A stretch of DNA of 64,000 nucleotides from Apiosordaria backusii (GCA_030549205.1 JAUKTV010000002.1:2666001-2730000), one strand, 5' to 3'; positions 32,575 to 45,926 are shown, numbered from the stretch's first letter. Made by a program: numbers and translations. The notes: generated from the sequence alone by a model not told the origin.

Positions 32575-33149
32575 TGCAATGAAGTCTGATTTGTGGTGGG
32601 GTGTGGAAGATGGTGGTAAAAATGAGCGGGTGAGGTTCTGGTCGAGGGCGGCAGTTCTATCCCACTGGAAACTGAAATCAAGGCGGGGAGATTGGGTGGT
32701 GCTTGAAACGGATGGCTGGATGAATGGGGGAGCTGAGCTGCAGTCTGCTGAAGGTTCGCGGTGCCGCTGGTAATTTTTCATCCCGTTGCCGGCCGAGATC
32801 CAGTTTCGCTGCCAAGCTCTGTCCACGAGACCCAGAGTCCAGGCGGGGCGATGACGCTAGCCTAGGTGAAGGTGCACGGTCCAGGCGGCTGCATTACGCC
32901 GTATGGAAGACTCCACCACCCGAAACGCAGGGGCACGTCGGCGGTGGTTGGAGGGAGCATCCGAGTGTTCAGAAGTGTGAAGCCATCAACAACAGCTTGC
33001 GCGCCTCCAGTCAAGGTCGACGCATGTTGTCTTGTCACAAGCTTGTGTCTCTGTTGAACAGGGCACTATAGTTTCTTTGATTCTATCTCACTTTTATTCT
33101 CTCCAATTTCTCTGGCCTTTCGTTTTTGTTGTCGTGTCCATCCTCCACC
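32575..33149. promoter_or_regulatory. Bidirectional promoter TOM20/EXO84
   Basis: 575 bp between divergent starts. A CT-rich leader precedes EXO84 (33090-33145). No specific elements assigned. Confidence 0.45.
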
Positions 33150-35333
33150 ATGTCTGAAGATCGGCTCAAGATATCGCTGCGCAGCGGCGGAAAGAGAAAG
33201 AACAAGGCGGCGGCGCCCATCAAGATCTCGGGACCAATCTTGCAACAAGATGATGGAAGCTCCCAAAGATCCGGGACCCGGTCAATCGCCGAGGAGGCCC
33301 CGCGTGCCCGGCCCCGACCCCCGCCGCAGGGCAGTGGAAAGGTGAGCGATTCGCAGCCACTTTGGTACCACAATTTTGTATTCCATGACTGACCAGCATA
33401 TTTGCGAAACAAGACCTCTGATCTTGTCAAACGGAGATATTCTACCCGCTTCAACAATCTCCCCACCGATTTCGATCCAACCGCCAACCCGATGCCAGCT
33501 CTCAGCAACCTCGACCAGTATGTGCAAGCTCAGGCTCAAGATCGTCGACCCCCGCCCTCTAGAGGAGGTGAAAGTGGCCGGAAGGTTGGAGCAACTCCCG
33601 AAGTCGATGTGAGGGCTCTCCGAGACCCCAACCTCGTTGCCGAGCAGTACGTCGCCGAGATCCTTAGTGAGGCCACCGAGGACGAGATTCGCGAGTATGA
33701 GGTCGCTTTGCGCCAGCTGAAGAGTCGCGCTTCGATCGATCTGCAGCAAAATGTCTACCAGAACCGCACACAGTTCATCAAGATCAGCAAGGAAGCCGAG
33801 AAGCTCAAGGGCGAGATGCGCACACTCAAGAACCTCATGTCAGAGTTGAAGACCAACACAACAGCACTTCGTTCAGCTTCAAACAACACTGAAAACGTCA
33901 GTTTTAACAACGACATACCCTCGGGACTCAGCAAGCGGGACAAACGCAGCTCCGTAGCGGACCGAACGGCACTTTGGAGCGCGCAGATGCAAGCCCTTTA
34001 CAAAAATGTGGAAGGCTCACAAAAGTTTCTTCCGAATGTTCCCGGTCGCCATGTCGTCCAAAACGCAGGCCCGTGGGTAGAGCTCGATAATGCGACCTAC
34101 AAGTCTAGACGGTCCATGCAAATCTTTCTGCTCAACGATCACCTCCTCATTGCGTCGCGCAAGAAACGGAAGACGGATGGGCCTGGTGGACCTGATGGTA
34201 GGGGACCGATGACGAAGCTGGTGGCTGATCGCTGCTCGCATCTGCTGGATGTGGAGGTTGTGGACATGGCTGGGACAGGCGATTCATCAACTGGTAGGAA
34301 CAAGTTGGCGGACGCTATTATGGTTCGTGGCGGTGGAGGAAACGAGTCTTTCATTTACAGGACTGAGAAGCCCGAGGACCCCGAAAAAGGCACATTGATT
34401 CTCAACATTCGCAAGACTGTGGAGGAACTGCGCAGGAACCTCCAGTCTGAAAGGGAGGCTACCAACAAAGCCAAAGAGACTATCAACTACTTTGCATCTC
34501 GCGATCCTGGCCTCCTGCAGAAGACGGAGCTTCTCGAAACGCTTTCGGATATAAAGGACATGCTGATCGAGGTGGATGGGAAACAGCAGAATCTCCGTTG
34601 GGTGGAGAGCGAGATGGACGAACTTGACATCAACATCGCTCTTCAGCAGATAGAGCTGGCTGTCACTCGAATCGAGAAGTTGAAGAGCTTGGCGCTGGGA
34701 CTACGTAAGAACGTCCTTGCGCATGACTTTATCACCTTCAAAGTCGAGGAAAGGTGTGCCAAGTTGGCGGCCTTGATTGCCCGTGAGCTCACGACCACAC
34801 ATCACCATCAGCGGAAGACGAAGCAGAATGTCTCTTGGTTGACACGTCTCGGCTTTGAGGACCGCGCAAGGGAGGCATACCTGGAGGCTCGCAGTGAGAT
34901 TATTCAGAAGCGTTCAAGGTGAGTTAAATCCAACAGAGAGAACTGGTCATTTGAATGGCATAGCTAACTGAGACATAGGCAATGCATCTTCAAGGGCGAT
35001 CTCCATCTCTACATCTGGGAGATCTCATTTGTCTACTTCACCATCATTCGAAACACTGTCAGCTGTTTCCAAGCGTGCTTCCCGCCCCCAATGATGAGCG
35101 CATGCGTCAAGTGGGCCAAGGAGGAAGTGGATGCTTTCAACGCGATTCTTGCTCGACAGCTCAGCAGTACTGAGGAAGGCGATGAGGTGTGGGCTCAATG
35201 TATGGAACGGGCTAAAGAGCATGCAGATATGCTCTCTGAGGTTGGTCTCGACTTTCGCAATCTAGTTGGGCAGAATGTCAAGATTGGTGCTGAGAGTAGC
35301 TCCAATGGGCCGGTTGGTTTGGGCTTGTCATGA
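33150..35333 (+). CDS. EXO84: Exocyst complex component EXO84
   Basis: Three exons: 33150-33341, 33414-34918 and 34979-35333, about 683 residues. Exo84 is one of eight exocyst subunits that tether secretory vesicles to the plasma membrane at growing tips. The basic Ala/Pro-rich start is followed by VAEQYVAEILSEATEDEIRE, a coiled-coil region (LKSRASIDLQQNVYQNRTQF), a PH-like domain (WVELDNATYKSRRSMQIFLL then NDHLLIASRKKR) and helical repeats ending in CIFKGDLHLYIWEISFVYFT and EEVDAFNAILARQL. The first intron uses the acceptor AACAAG at 33413. The nearer CCAG would break the frame. Confidence 0.93.
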
Positions 35334-36036
35334 GCTTAGCTTGAGTGGTCGCCCTAAAAGGGCGAGGGACTGATGTGGTTGTAGTAGTAACGAAAAATAA
35401 TGTAGAATTAATGTGAAATGAAATCGATCTTTATGACGGTATAGAAATATATACAAGGCTGAGAGAGACCTGTCAAACAGCAATCATTGGACGGACCACT
35501 CACCGCCCTGCTAAGAATAAAGGAGGCGGGGCAATCCAGGAATGCGCACCTAACATCCCACCTCCAACCCGCGTTGGGCCTTGCAGCTGGTGGCAGCCCA
35601 GAAACTGACAAGCGCTCTCTCCGCAATTTCCACTCGCAGACACAGCACAGCACATCAGCACCTCTCGTTGCGCAAAACAACGAAATAATTCACTCTTGGT
35701 CCCGTCGCATCTCCTTGATATACCCTCTCCCTCGCATTCTACCCCACTTTGTTTTTGTTATCGACAGTGCGAGCAACATCCCCAGCTGCCATCTGATCTT
35801 TGTTGGAGACCCTCAACTGCAACTTGCCACCCACCTGCCCAATCTTGAGCCCAGAGAGGAGAGCAAGCCGCGCCGCGCCTGTGGACTCCCAACCTAACGT
35901 CATTGCGTTGCTACTTCTCTCACGAACCACACTGCCCCCAGCATACTCGAACTGCAATTAGCATCATCAACATTCTGCTGCCGACCATCCGCCGACCATT
36001 TCGAACGTCCTCTAGATTTATTGAGCAATTGCCATT
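35334..36036. other. Intergenic, PP2A promoter and leader
   Basis: 703 bp without a supportable gene. The part from about 35620 is CT-rich, as in many fungal 5' leaders. Confidence 0.45.
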
Positions 36037-37545
36037 ATGGATACGACCATGGAAGATGTCGGGCGCGTTCCCACCGACCTGCCGACCACCCAGGTTCAGG
36101 AAACCAACATCCCTACTTTGGATGGCTGGATCGAGAGCTTGATGGCCTGCAAGCAGCTGGCCGAGTCGGATGTGCAAAGACTGTGCGAAAAGGTCCGTTG
36201 GATTGCTTCTCCTGCCTCTATTGCCCCCTTCTATCGCCGCGCCCGCCATGCCCCCTCCCCGCCTTGGCTGCCGACCTTCAACCTATGATTTGCCAAAGGA
36301 GGCCGTGGTCGCGTGCACATCTCGGTGCCCCTTGCTGGGCAAACAAACATGATGATAAAATTGTCTCTGACAGGTGTGGTTCCTCTAGGCACGTGAGGTT
36401 CTTCAAGATGAATCCAACGTACAACCCGTCGTATGTATATCCGATCGACCCCTGAGGGTTCCCGCCGGAGTATTCGTGGCGCTCAAAGACTTATTTGACG
36501 ATGGATAGAAATGCCCGGTCACGGTCTGTGGCGACATCCACGGCCAGTTCCACGATTTGATGGAGCTGTTCAAGATTGGCGGTCCCTGCCCGGACACCAA
36601 TTATCTCTTCATGGGTATGGCACTATCGACCCTCTCCTCAGTGCGGCATGGCCAAGGAGCATAGTGGTTTGGATTCTAACATGTCTGGATGCTGCGCAGG
36701 AGATTATGTCGATAGAGGTTATTACTCTGTCGAGACCGTCACCCTACTCGTTGCGCTCAAGATTAGATATCCGTCCCGCATCACCATTCTTCGCGGCAAC
36801 CACGAGTCGCGCCAGATCACACAGGTCTATGGCTTTTACGACGAGTGTCTCCGCAAGTACGGAAATGCCAACGTCTGGAAGTACTTTACCGACCTTTTCG
36901 ACTACCTCCCTCTCACCGCCCTCATTGACAACCAGATCTTCTGTTTGCATGGCGGTCTCTCCCCCAGCATCGATACCCTCGACAACATCAGAGCTCTTGA
37001 CCGTATTCAAGAAGTGCCCCACGAGGGTCCCATGTGCGATCTCCTTTGGTCGGACCCCGATGACCGCTGCGGCTGGGGTATTTCCCCCCGCGGCGCCGGG
37101 TATACGTTCGGCCAGGATATTTCAGAGGCGTTCAACCACAACAATGGCTTGACGCTAATTGCTCGCGCGCATCAGCTTGTAATGGAGGGTTACAACTGGT
37201 CACAAGACCGAAATGTTGTCACAATTTTCTCTGGTAGGTCATGGGCCATATCTGATAAGTTCTGGCCGTGTCCGGTTTGCTAACTTGGCCACAGCGCCCA
37301 ATTATTGCTATAGATGCGGTAATCAAGCTGCGATAATGGAGATCGATGAGCATCTGAAATACACCTTGTACGTCCCTTGCGAAGGGTTTTGATAGGAGCA
37401 AAGCTAACATTTTTAAACAGCTTGCAATTTGATCCCTGCCCACGGGCCGGTGAGCCTATGGTGTCTCGCCGTAAGAGCCCTCCTTGACCGTGGTGTTGAA
37501 CTCATGCTAATGAAACAAATAGGGACTCCGGACTACTTCCTCTGA
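36037..37545 (+). CDS. pph-1: Protein phosphatase 2A catalytic subunit
   Basis: Seven exons: 36037-36192, 36389-36430, 36509-36614, 36700-37233, 37295-37367, 37421-37470 and 37523-37545, totalling 327 residues. Ser/Thr phosphatase acting in cell cycle and signalling. The metal-binding motifs are complete: GDIHGQFHDL, GDYVDRGYYS, LRGNHESRQI, and the later SDPDDRCGWGISPRGAGYTF and RAHQLVMEGYNW. The C-terminus TPDYFL is the site of leucine carboxyl-methylation known for PP2A. The second coding exon is only 42 nt (AREVLQDESNVQPV) and the last 23 nt. All splice phases agree. The N-terminus of about 20 residues is longer than in animals, as in other filamentous fungi. Confidence 0.95.
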
Positions 37546-39818
37546 GCAGCTGACCTAGATTTGGGATCTCTAGCTCCCCCTGCGATGGACTGCATACTAA
37601 TAAGGGAGGCAAAGCGTCTGTTGATACATTTCCATGGTTTACTTGTCAGAATACCCGTCGGGGTCGGAGAGTGAAGAGCGAGGATCACTTGGAGGCGGCT
37701 GACGAACTACAAAACCCAATGTATCAACCGCAAGATGGTTCAACTTGTCCTCAGCGAAAAGAGGGACAAGCACCTTGTCAGGTTCCACATCCGGTGGTCT
37801 CGGAGAACGAAGGTACTTGGAATAGGTGCATCCATCTTCACATCTCGTTTACAGCACTTAGAAAGACGAGATTAGACTAGGCTGGCCAAGTGAATGGGCA
37901 TTTTCTTCTTAATCCTGGGTTTTTTTGGATATTTTGCCAGTGAAATGTGATGGACTGATGTCGTGGTAACGGGTAAGGAGGGCATGAATGATTGGATGAA
38001 CAGATAACCGTTGATAGGAGATCCAGATGGCGAAAGGGGTCAAGCGATAGCACTTTAGGTTCGTCATTCTCTTGAGACTTGACAAGCTATGGCTGACTAT
38101 TCCCTGTGTATAGAGGAGAGAGGAATAGGCGAGGCACCACATTTAATGGGAATGTTACCAACATCAGAATGCCTATTTTCACCTCATTTAAGGCGTCTTT
38201 TCCACTGCAATAGGATACAGAGCTCTCTCTCATGCCTACCCTAGAGATGGGACACATACGATGGCTCTGGAAACGCCTCAACAGCATTGGCAGATGCTTC
38301 GAGGAACACATCATAGGCGTATCTGCTTTCTCAGCAGGCGTGGGTATATTTTGGGAAGGTGTTCTTGGGGCTTTGCATGTCTATCACAATACAACAGACC
38401 GCTCAGCAAGGTGAAAAGAGGTATCCTCATGAACATTGCGAACCAGGGAGCCTTCGTTGGCCAGTTGGATGGTCAGATTGCTGAGATGAGATCAGATACG
38501 CATGAACTTCAGCCACGAGCATCCGGACTACGAAGCTCTCTCTCAGGTACAGGACCGTCGCGGCCTTTTCAATGCCGATGTACCGACTATTTTTCGCAAC
38601 GGGTGATCGATGATTAATTATGTCTGAGCCAACACCGACGCCGTCTGCAGCTCTCGCTGACCGAGTATTTCTAATATGCGGCCTAGTGGTCAATTCGTCC
38701 GAACTCAAACCACAACAAAACACTCAAACACCATGCAAGAAGAACACGGTGCAAACACTAATCCAGGGGCCAGCCACATCAACTCGGAACCCAAAAATCC
38801 AGAACAAATGGGGATTATCGTCACACCAGATATCTGTCAAGGGCCATGCTCGCAAGCACATCAGGCTGGGCCACCATGAGGGTTTGTGATCGATAGTTTT
38901 GAGCAGCTATCTCTGGATGCATTGCTAAAAAAAAGCAGATACAAGTATTTCTGTACCTGAGGTTGCAAGCAGGTTGAGATGGAATCGAGCAACTGCCTCG
39001 TCCACAATGGCAGTCTAAACTCATGGCACTCCCTCCCTCGGGTGAGTCGTCTCTAGGTCAACAATCCTGCTGACCCGCTAAATAAGTCCGAAGCCAGAAC
39101 ACTTCAAATGCAGCCGCCGGGAAACAGAACAAAATGTTTACCTCATCAAGCCTAACAGAGATGGACAATGACAGTGGTAAACAACAGTGGTAAACAAACA
39201 ACGCAAAAGGCCTGCCCGCCGATCGCCGCTACCGCCTCCTTCTTATACACACCCACCTCATGCCTGGCCATGCCTCCCGCCCCCCTTGTTTTTTTCTTCT
39301 GCTGTATTACGTTCTTTGTTGTTGGTCTTTTCTAGCCGCAGGGTCCGTTCCTGTTCTTTTCGTGCCGAAGGTTTTATTTCGGGGGTGGCAGGGAAGAGAC
39401 AAGCTTGACGTGGTTGTGCCTTCACTGTCCATCGTTGGGATTCCTGAAAAGGGGGACTAACGTAACCTCTTGCATCTCGGGTTGAGAGATCAAGGCGTGG
39501 GTTGCCGGTGAGTTTGGATTCCGTTTACCGATTCAGATTCCGTGCTCTCCTTATCCTCGTCACTGTTCTGACTACCCCTACCTCCTTTCTCCCTCTGCTT
39601 TTCCCTCACATCTCCTTGCATCTTGGCGATCTGTTTAGTCTATCTGTTTCTCTTGGGGATCGTCTCTGACATATTCATATATACTAGGAGAGAGCTTGGC
39701 GAGCTTTTTTTTTGGCTTTTGGTTCCTGGGTCTATTATTTCTGTGTTGGGCCACTTCTTTACTTGTTTCTTTTTGTTGGTAATATTTTGCTGTCCCACCG
39801 TGACGGAGGAGGACAGGA
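37546..39818. other. Long intergenic region (2.3 kb)
   Basis: No gene supported on either strand. The scattered short frames lack domain features and codon bias. The last 500 bp are T-rich and pyrimidine-rich and probably form the promoter and leader of the DUF3112 gene. Confidence 0.4.
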
Positions 39819-41485
39819 ATGTCCAACTCGACTTACGCCGCGCCGACGGCACCGTCGACGACTCCCGCGACACCCACGGCCACCGGTGCCGGAACGGTAA
39901 GGTTCTCCCTGTCTTGATCAGACATTCATCAATCAACTTACCTCTCTTTCCTTTCTAGGCCCGGATCGCAGGAAATGGCCCCTTCCCCCCGACAACCGCC
40001 GCCTCGGGAGGCGTCCCGGGTGTGACCCCGGACATACCCATCTGCGCCGTCTTCCTCGCCTTATTCATAGCCGGCGCCACGACCAACATGACCATCTTCC
40101 AACGCAACCGTCGGCGCTCCTACAAGTTTTTGTTTTCGGTCTTGCTGTTTGGTTTCTGCATGGCACGTATCGTGGCCTTATCCATGAGAATAGTCTGGGC
40201 TTCCAAACCTCAAGATGTCAACATCGTGATCGCCTCTCAAATCTTCACCGCCGCAGGGGTGCTGATCTTGTTTATCACCAACATGATCTTCGCCCAGAGG
40301 ATCATCAGGGCGTACCACCCGTTTTTCGGTTGGAGCAAAGGGATTACGTGGCTGTTTAGGGCACTGTTTGGGAGCGTGATTGTGATTTTGATCATGGTCA
40401 TCACGGCGACGGTGCAGAGCTTCTTCACGCAGGATTCGGGAGTTAGAGGGATTGATAGGCGGATCCAGCTGTTTTGCGCGACGTATCTGGCGGCTTTTGC
40501 GTTTGCGCCGATTCCGCTGGTGACGGCTGCGGCGGTGGTGCCGAGGAGGACGAAGATTGACAAGTTTGGGGAGGGGCATTTTAGCACAAAGTTTGCGCTG
40601 CTGACGTTTACTGCTTTGTTGCTGGCGACGGGGGCGATTTTTAGGGCGGTGATTGCGTACTTCCCGAGGCCGGTGGGGGATCCGGCGTGGTATCATGGCA
40701 AGGCGGCATATTATTGCTTCAATTTTGGGATTGAGCTGGTGGTGGTGTATACGTACGCCATCTCGAGGTTTGACAAGAGGTTCCACATCCCGGATGGGTC
40801 ATCGGCGCCGGGGCATTACTCGTCCGCGGATTACGGGCCGAGGCGGTCGGCGGTTGCGGCGGCGGTGGCGGCGGCGGATTTTGAAAAGAGGAGCTCGTAC
40901 GCGTACGGGAAGATGGCGTCGAGTGTGGATGAGGGGGGTAATAGTGTGTGGACCGGGTCGAGGTATTCGACGACCAAGAGGGAGAGTCAGAGCAGCAAGT
41001 CGCTGCCGAGTTTGGGGAGGCAGAGCACGATTGTCAGACCGAGCAGTAGTCGGGCTGGAGCGGGGCTTGGTAGCAGCGCGAGGAGCATGAAGAGTGTGAG
41101 GTCGCTGTACTCGCCGGCTGCTACTCACGATGATAGCGCTGCACCGCTGGGTGGAATGCATGAGTTGGATGGAGCGTCGTCGTCGGCGACGAGGGCGGAG
41201 GATTTGGCCTGGATGGCGAGGGCAATGGTAGGCTTTGATTCCCATGAGTTTGGCGTTGCTCCCTTATTCCCTTATGATGAGATGTTGAGGTTGGATCGCC
41301 CGTTGCCGCCGCTGCCTCTTGCCCCTCCACCGAGGGAGTATCCGCCCCTGCTGCCGCCTCTGGAGGTCCTGGAGCCGGATTTGGGGTACGGGTACATGCA
41401 CGTCGCGTCTGGTGGTGGTGGTATGGGGGCGATCACTGAGGGTAGTGAGGCGGAGGATGAGGAGCATCATCATCATACGCACTGA
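39819..41485 (+). CDS. Seven-helix membrane protein, DUF3112 family
   Basis: Two exons, 39819-39896 and 39959-41485, giving 534 residues. After a Thr/Ala/Pro-rich extracellular-type N-terminus, about seven membrane segments fill residues 45-280. These include ICAVFLALFIAGATTNMTIF, FLFSVLLFGFCMARIVALSM, VLILFITNMIFAQRIIRAYH, SVIVILIMVITATVQSFF, FALLTFTALLLATGAIFRAV and CFNFGIELVVVYTYAISRFD. This matches the fungal-specific DUF3112 family. The function is unknown, and a receptor-like topology is only a resemblance. The C-terminal 250 residues are Ser/Ala/Arg-rich, proline-rich near the end, and close with HHHHTH after an acidic stretch. The start is chosen because exon 1 keeps phase 0 through a GTAAGG donor. 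Confidence 0.85.
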
Positions 41486-42537
41486 GATTTTGTTATGAGT
41501 TCTGAGAGATGAATATGATTTGCTGATGATTTTGCCTTTGTGTTTCTAGCGCGAGATGTACGGTGAAACTGGAGATGAGGATCACGGGTCAAGGAGCAGT
41601 CAGGGGTAGAGGGGAATAAGTTGGATTTACTACACATTTCCTTTCGGTCAGGCTGGGTTTTGGATACTTTGGATCGAACAAATAAAGGGGTTAGGAAATC
41701 ACACAGAAAGTAAGGGACTAGGAGTTTGCGAAATTGTGTTTGTATGGTAACATGTAATACTATGGAGTTATCGAGTTGACAAAATACTAGAAAAGCTGAG
41801 TCTTGATTATACTTTTTTTCTTCCATCATTACAATGTTTGGTCCCGATAATTATGTCAGCTCCATCAAGAGTAGCAAGGTGTGGTGCTTGACACCCAAAG
41901 TCGTCCGATAGGTACCTATCAACGTATGAGGTAGAGCCCTCGAAACCATAACGGCAAACGGTAGTATACACCTACCGGACCCTCATCACTCCCAAGAGTG
42001 GGAAACCTATGTATAGCATAGCCTCGACTACACAACAAAGAGCTTGACATTGAACTAGACCCGTCCTCTTTCAATCCCTCCTACCTAATGTTGGACAACA
42101 ATGCTATTGTTGAGAGCATGGCATCATCTTTGTCACCAACGCATCGTCAACTTCAACAAAGATGTTGACCACTACTTCCTACCTTAAGGTACCTAGTCAA
42201 ACACAAAGTCTTTCTTCCCTCTTTCCGAAATAATCCCATTGTCAACATCTTGTCAGCCAAACAATCCCTTGTTCTCACCTCCATATCAATCACTATATAA
42301 GTCCTCCCTTCTCACCCCCTTGGGTCTCATTTCCTTTCCTCATCATCATCACAACAAACACATCTCAACAGTCTTCCTTCTACTTCTTAGCACTACTACT
42401 AACCAAACAGCCTTTCTCTTTTACACCCACCCTCACCAACTTCCCAACACACTAAACACCCAGACACAACCCCCCCCCCAACACCCTATAATCCTTAAAA
42501 CCACCCCCAACACAACCCTTTTCATCCTACAATCAAA
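41486..42537. other. Intergenic region
   Basis: About 1 kb. The right part is CT-rich and contains a TATA-like box. It likely is the promoter and leader of the small gene at 42538. Confidence 0.45.
42294..42300 (+). promoter_or_regulatory. TATA-like box
   Basis: TATATAA lies in a pyrimidine-rich region about 240 bp upstream of the ATG of the small protein gene at 42538. Position and surroundings suit a fungal core promoter, but this is by inspection only. Confidence 0.35.
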
Positions 42538-42831
42538 ATGGTTCGCATCGGCTCCAACACCAAATTCTCCAACCCCAACCCTACCCACTACCCCCGACGA
42601 CGCCCATACACCGTCCTCTCTTCTTATTCTACTTCCAACCCCACCCCCATCCCTCTCAAATACAAATACCAAACCATTTCCTCTACTGACCAGGAGGGGT
42701 TTGTTACGAGACAGAAAATCAAGTTTGTCTCTGCTGATGGGGGGAAGACGTGGGTGAAGGAGGAGGATCACAAGGAGGAGAGGTGGGAGTTGTTTGCTGT
42801 GGGCGGGGTGGTGGTTACTACTTTTAAGTAA
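42538..42831 (+). CDS. Small hypothetical protein, 97 residues
   Basis: A single open frame with a good start context (CAAAATGG), behind a long CT-rich leader with a TATA box. The protein begins MVRIGSNTKFSNPNPTHYPR. Its centre reads GFVTRQKIKFVSADGGKTW and it ends with a short hydrophobic stretch LFAVGGVVVTTFK. There is no signal peptide or known domain. The first half is Pro/Asn/Tyr-rich. The promoter-like surroundings argue that it is expressed, but it could also be a chance frame. Confidence 0.5.
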   Translation: MVRIGSNTKFSNPNPTHYPRRRPYTVLSSYSTSNPTPIPLKYKYQTISSTDQEGFVTRQKIKFVSADGGKTWVKEEDHKEERWELFAVGGVVVTTFK

Positions 42832-45824
42832 GTTAGGTACCGTACCTAGGGAGGTGAATGTTGGGGGGTTTGGAAAGGTGAGTAGGTGGGTGGGTAGGTA
42901 GGTAAGTAGGTATTCCGGCTGGACCGGGAGGGAAAAAAAGATAAAGAGAGAGAGAGAGATAGAAAGAGGGAAGTACTTACTAGAGGTAGGGAAGAGAGAT
43001 GTGGATGGTGATCACTACTAAAGAGTTATAAAATAAAATAAAATTATGACGTTTGTCTTACTTTGTTTACGTTCTTCGATGCATATGACATGATGTGAAC
43101 TGAATGCTTGGCTTGTGACAATTACGGGATTGAGATTGAGATCTCAACAACTACGCTACCTCACTTGGTGGTCTTATACTATATGGGTGCGCCTCTTTTG
43201 TGGACGATGACTTCAATGAAGAGAACTAGCGTAGGTCTATTTGCCTATGTTGTGGTATGGCTTGAATAGACTGGGGTGTAAATGCTTCCCCATCATGCAA
43301 CGGGGCGGCCATCTGCTAGTAGGCATCATCTTCTACAAGCTGTTATGAGTACTTTGATGGTGAACAGTACCTATGAAGCGATAGGAGCAAGGCTATTTTT
43401 GGCAAAGTTTCAAATTCTATGTTGTGGTAGTGGTTCTCCTGTCTGTGTGCTGCTGTGTACTGCCAGAGAATCTTCCCCGGATTTACGCTGTTTTTGCCAT
43501 CGGTTAGATCTGGCTGGCGAGCAGCCTGTTTTGGTAGGCAGATCGAGATCATGACAACAGCCATCGGGTATTCAGACTACTCATTCGGCGTGGCTGTTGT
43601 TGCACTGCTCTGATCCACATTGCTCGTCGATGTTAGGGTTTGGGATGGGGCTCAAAACATCTACCGGAGCTAATCAGGAGTTTCAGACAAGGGTTGCGGC
43701 ATTTGAACATCGTCCATCTCACAACCGTCACTCCAGTGTGTCGGTATGTGGGGGAGGCTGAGAATAACTGACCGCTTGAGGCGTGCCGAGCGATATCCTT
43801 TTGGGCGAGGTATCTGTTAAGGCAGGTCAATGAAGTTGAATGTGGTTCTGGGGAAACGATGTGAGAAACGACACAGTCGCTTGCCCGCTGGACGGCATGC
43901 TTCGTTATGCATTAAGAAACAGTTCTGTTTGGGTTGGGTTACGTTGAACCACGATGCCTCGCTTCGCTCGATTTGGATGCTGGGGGTTCAAAAGGGGGTC
44001 CAGCGTTTTACAAGTGACTGCATGAATGATCTGTTCAGTGAGCCATGCTTCCAAACTGATCGGGGTCCTGGAAATCATTACACAAACTCGTGATCGGTGT
44101 GCCCGACTTGTTCGAAGGTAGTGCAAAAGGCAGCGACACACTATACCTCTTCAATTGTCGAACGTGGGGTATTCGCAGAAGGACTCAGCGAACGAAAAAA
44201 GAAGCTCAAAACACCCGGTTCAGACTAGCATCGAATCCGGGATGAAACCTGGGGTGGAAGATGGAACGCGGCAGACAAGCTTGTTTGGTACATGTCGGTA
44301 CCTGCCGTGGCATTCATTGGATAGATCCCCGATGGCTGTCGCATCCTTCGCAAGAGGGTCTGAGCGGTATGATGCTGAACGAAAATGGAGAAAGAAGAGA
44401 GACTTCGGCAATGGGGAAAGAAACAAGACATAGATATCTAGCTCACCTGCCCAATACCCAGAGGCAAGTAATGTCTGGTTACGCTCAGTTATGCAGAGAT
44501 TCCGAGCCGTGTGGTGTCGTCTGGCGGCTACCCAATGGTCTGAAATAAATTCCTGGTTCCAAGAATAGGCGGCAAGAAACCATTCCGATGCATCGCGCTC
44601 CGTCGACCAGTCGATTCTCCCGTCCGGTAGTAGGGCGCTTATTTATATTATTCTGGCTGCACTGACGGCATCCCGCACTTGCAGCATTCCAAGCACAGAC
44701 ACCGCGCAAGATATAGCACGGCAAATGCTTTTTTGAGAGTCAGATTTGAGCCTGTCGATGAAGTAGAGAGCCGCAATGATGCGGAAGGCCTTAACTAAAG
44801 ATAGGTGAAGCTGTGGAAGTCGGCGATACACAAGACAGCCGTCGGATTGATATCGTGGGGGGCCACTGGGGGCGTCCACAAAAGCTGTCTTAGCAACTCC
44901 CGGCAGCCAATGGGAGTTGGATGACTCTGAAACCATGTGCTTGCTCCACTATTATTTCGTGCTAGCTCGGTCCCGGGTCCGGGACCCCACATCAAAAAGT
45001 CTCCCAACCCATCATCCCATCAAGCTCATTCTCGAAAGTGAGGGGCAGCTTGATTTGACTGCAGTTGCACAACAAGGCAGTCCCTGAGAAGATTTCAAAG
45101 CTACTTGCATGTAGGTCCCAATTGATAGGATGCTTTGACGGACACAGCTCTGCGTTGCTCCCATATACCCGCAGGAGCATAGTGCTGGGCGCCGAGTCGA
45201 TCACAAGCAATCGCCTCAATGCCCTGGCATGCCAGAAACAACCTTTCGGACTTTTTTCTTTTTTGCAGCCCCGTGCTCAGCCACTATCTGTTTGCAACAA
45301 CGCGGTCTTCAGCTTTTTTTTTTGCTGAAGATTGACAGGCGCTGTCAAACTGGCGGTACCGTAGCCTAGGTGGAGCTCTGGCCAACACATGGCAACACGA
45401 CAAACTGAAATTGGATGACAGGAGCCCTGTTGCGGCTCATTCCACAGTTTGTTAAACCCCCCTCGCATGTCCACAGCTGTTCCTGAAGCAGAAACCACCT
45501 TGGCTGTTCCAGCTTGACCGCAAGGGCAGCATATCAAGGCATAAGAATTTCAATAATATCGCAATGCTCCGCCGCCGGCAGTGGGCTCTTCCAACCTTAT
45601 CTGATGACCTAGTTGCTGGGAGGACTCGTGTTTTCAACATCGCGATCTGGATGAACTGGATCTGGAAAAATTAAACACCACAAAGAGGCTTCTTGTTTCT
45701 TGATGTTGTTGATTCAAGGCGCCCTGTAAAAAGACTTGAAGCACCACAACCTCAAAAAGGGACAGGGTTTAATTGCAAAAACCCCTGCATCAAGGCAGCC
45801 CTAAGCCTGATGAGGCAAGCGGTA
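42832..45824. other. Gene-poor region beside transposon
   Basis: Nearly 3 kb with no supportable gene. It starts with simple repeats (GTAG-type at about 42880-42910 and GA-rich at 42945-42960). Base composition is ordinary up to about 45830, where the AT-rich transposon begins. Confidence 0.45.
42880..42960. repeat. Simple-sequence GTAG and GA tracts
   Basis: A GTGGGTGGGTAGGTAGGTAA-like tract is followed by AAAGAGAGAGAGAGAGAT. Ordinary microsatellites just after the small gene. Confidence 0.7.
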
Positions 45825-45872
45825 AGTGGACTAACCAGGGTATTGTACTACCGGGTAATTGCGCTATTAAGC
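45825..45872. repeat. Left terminal inverted repeat
   Basis: Aligns base by base with the reverse complement of 47682-47729. Shared blocks include AGTG.AC, ACCA, CTACC, TTGCGC and ATTA. Confidence 0.8.
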
Positions 45873-45926
45873 GATCTACTTTTTTTATATAAGCCGTCAA
45901 TACTACAATATTATATTGCTTATATC

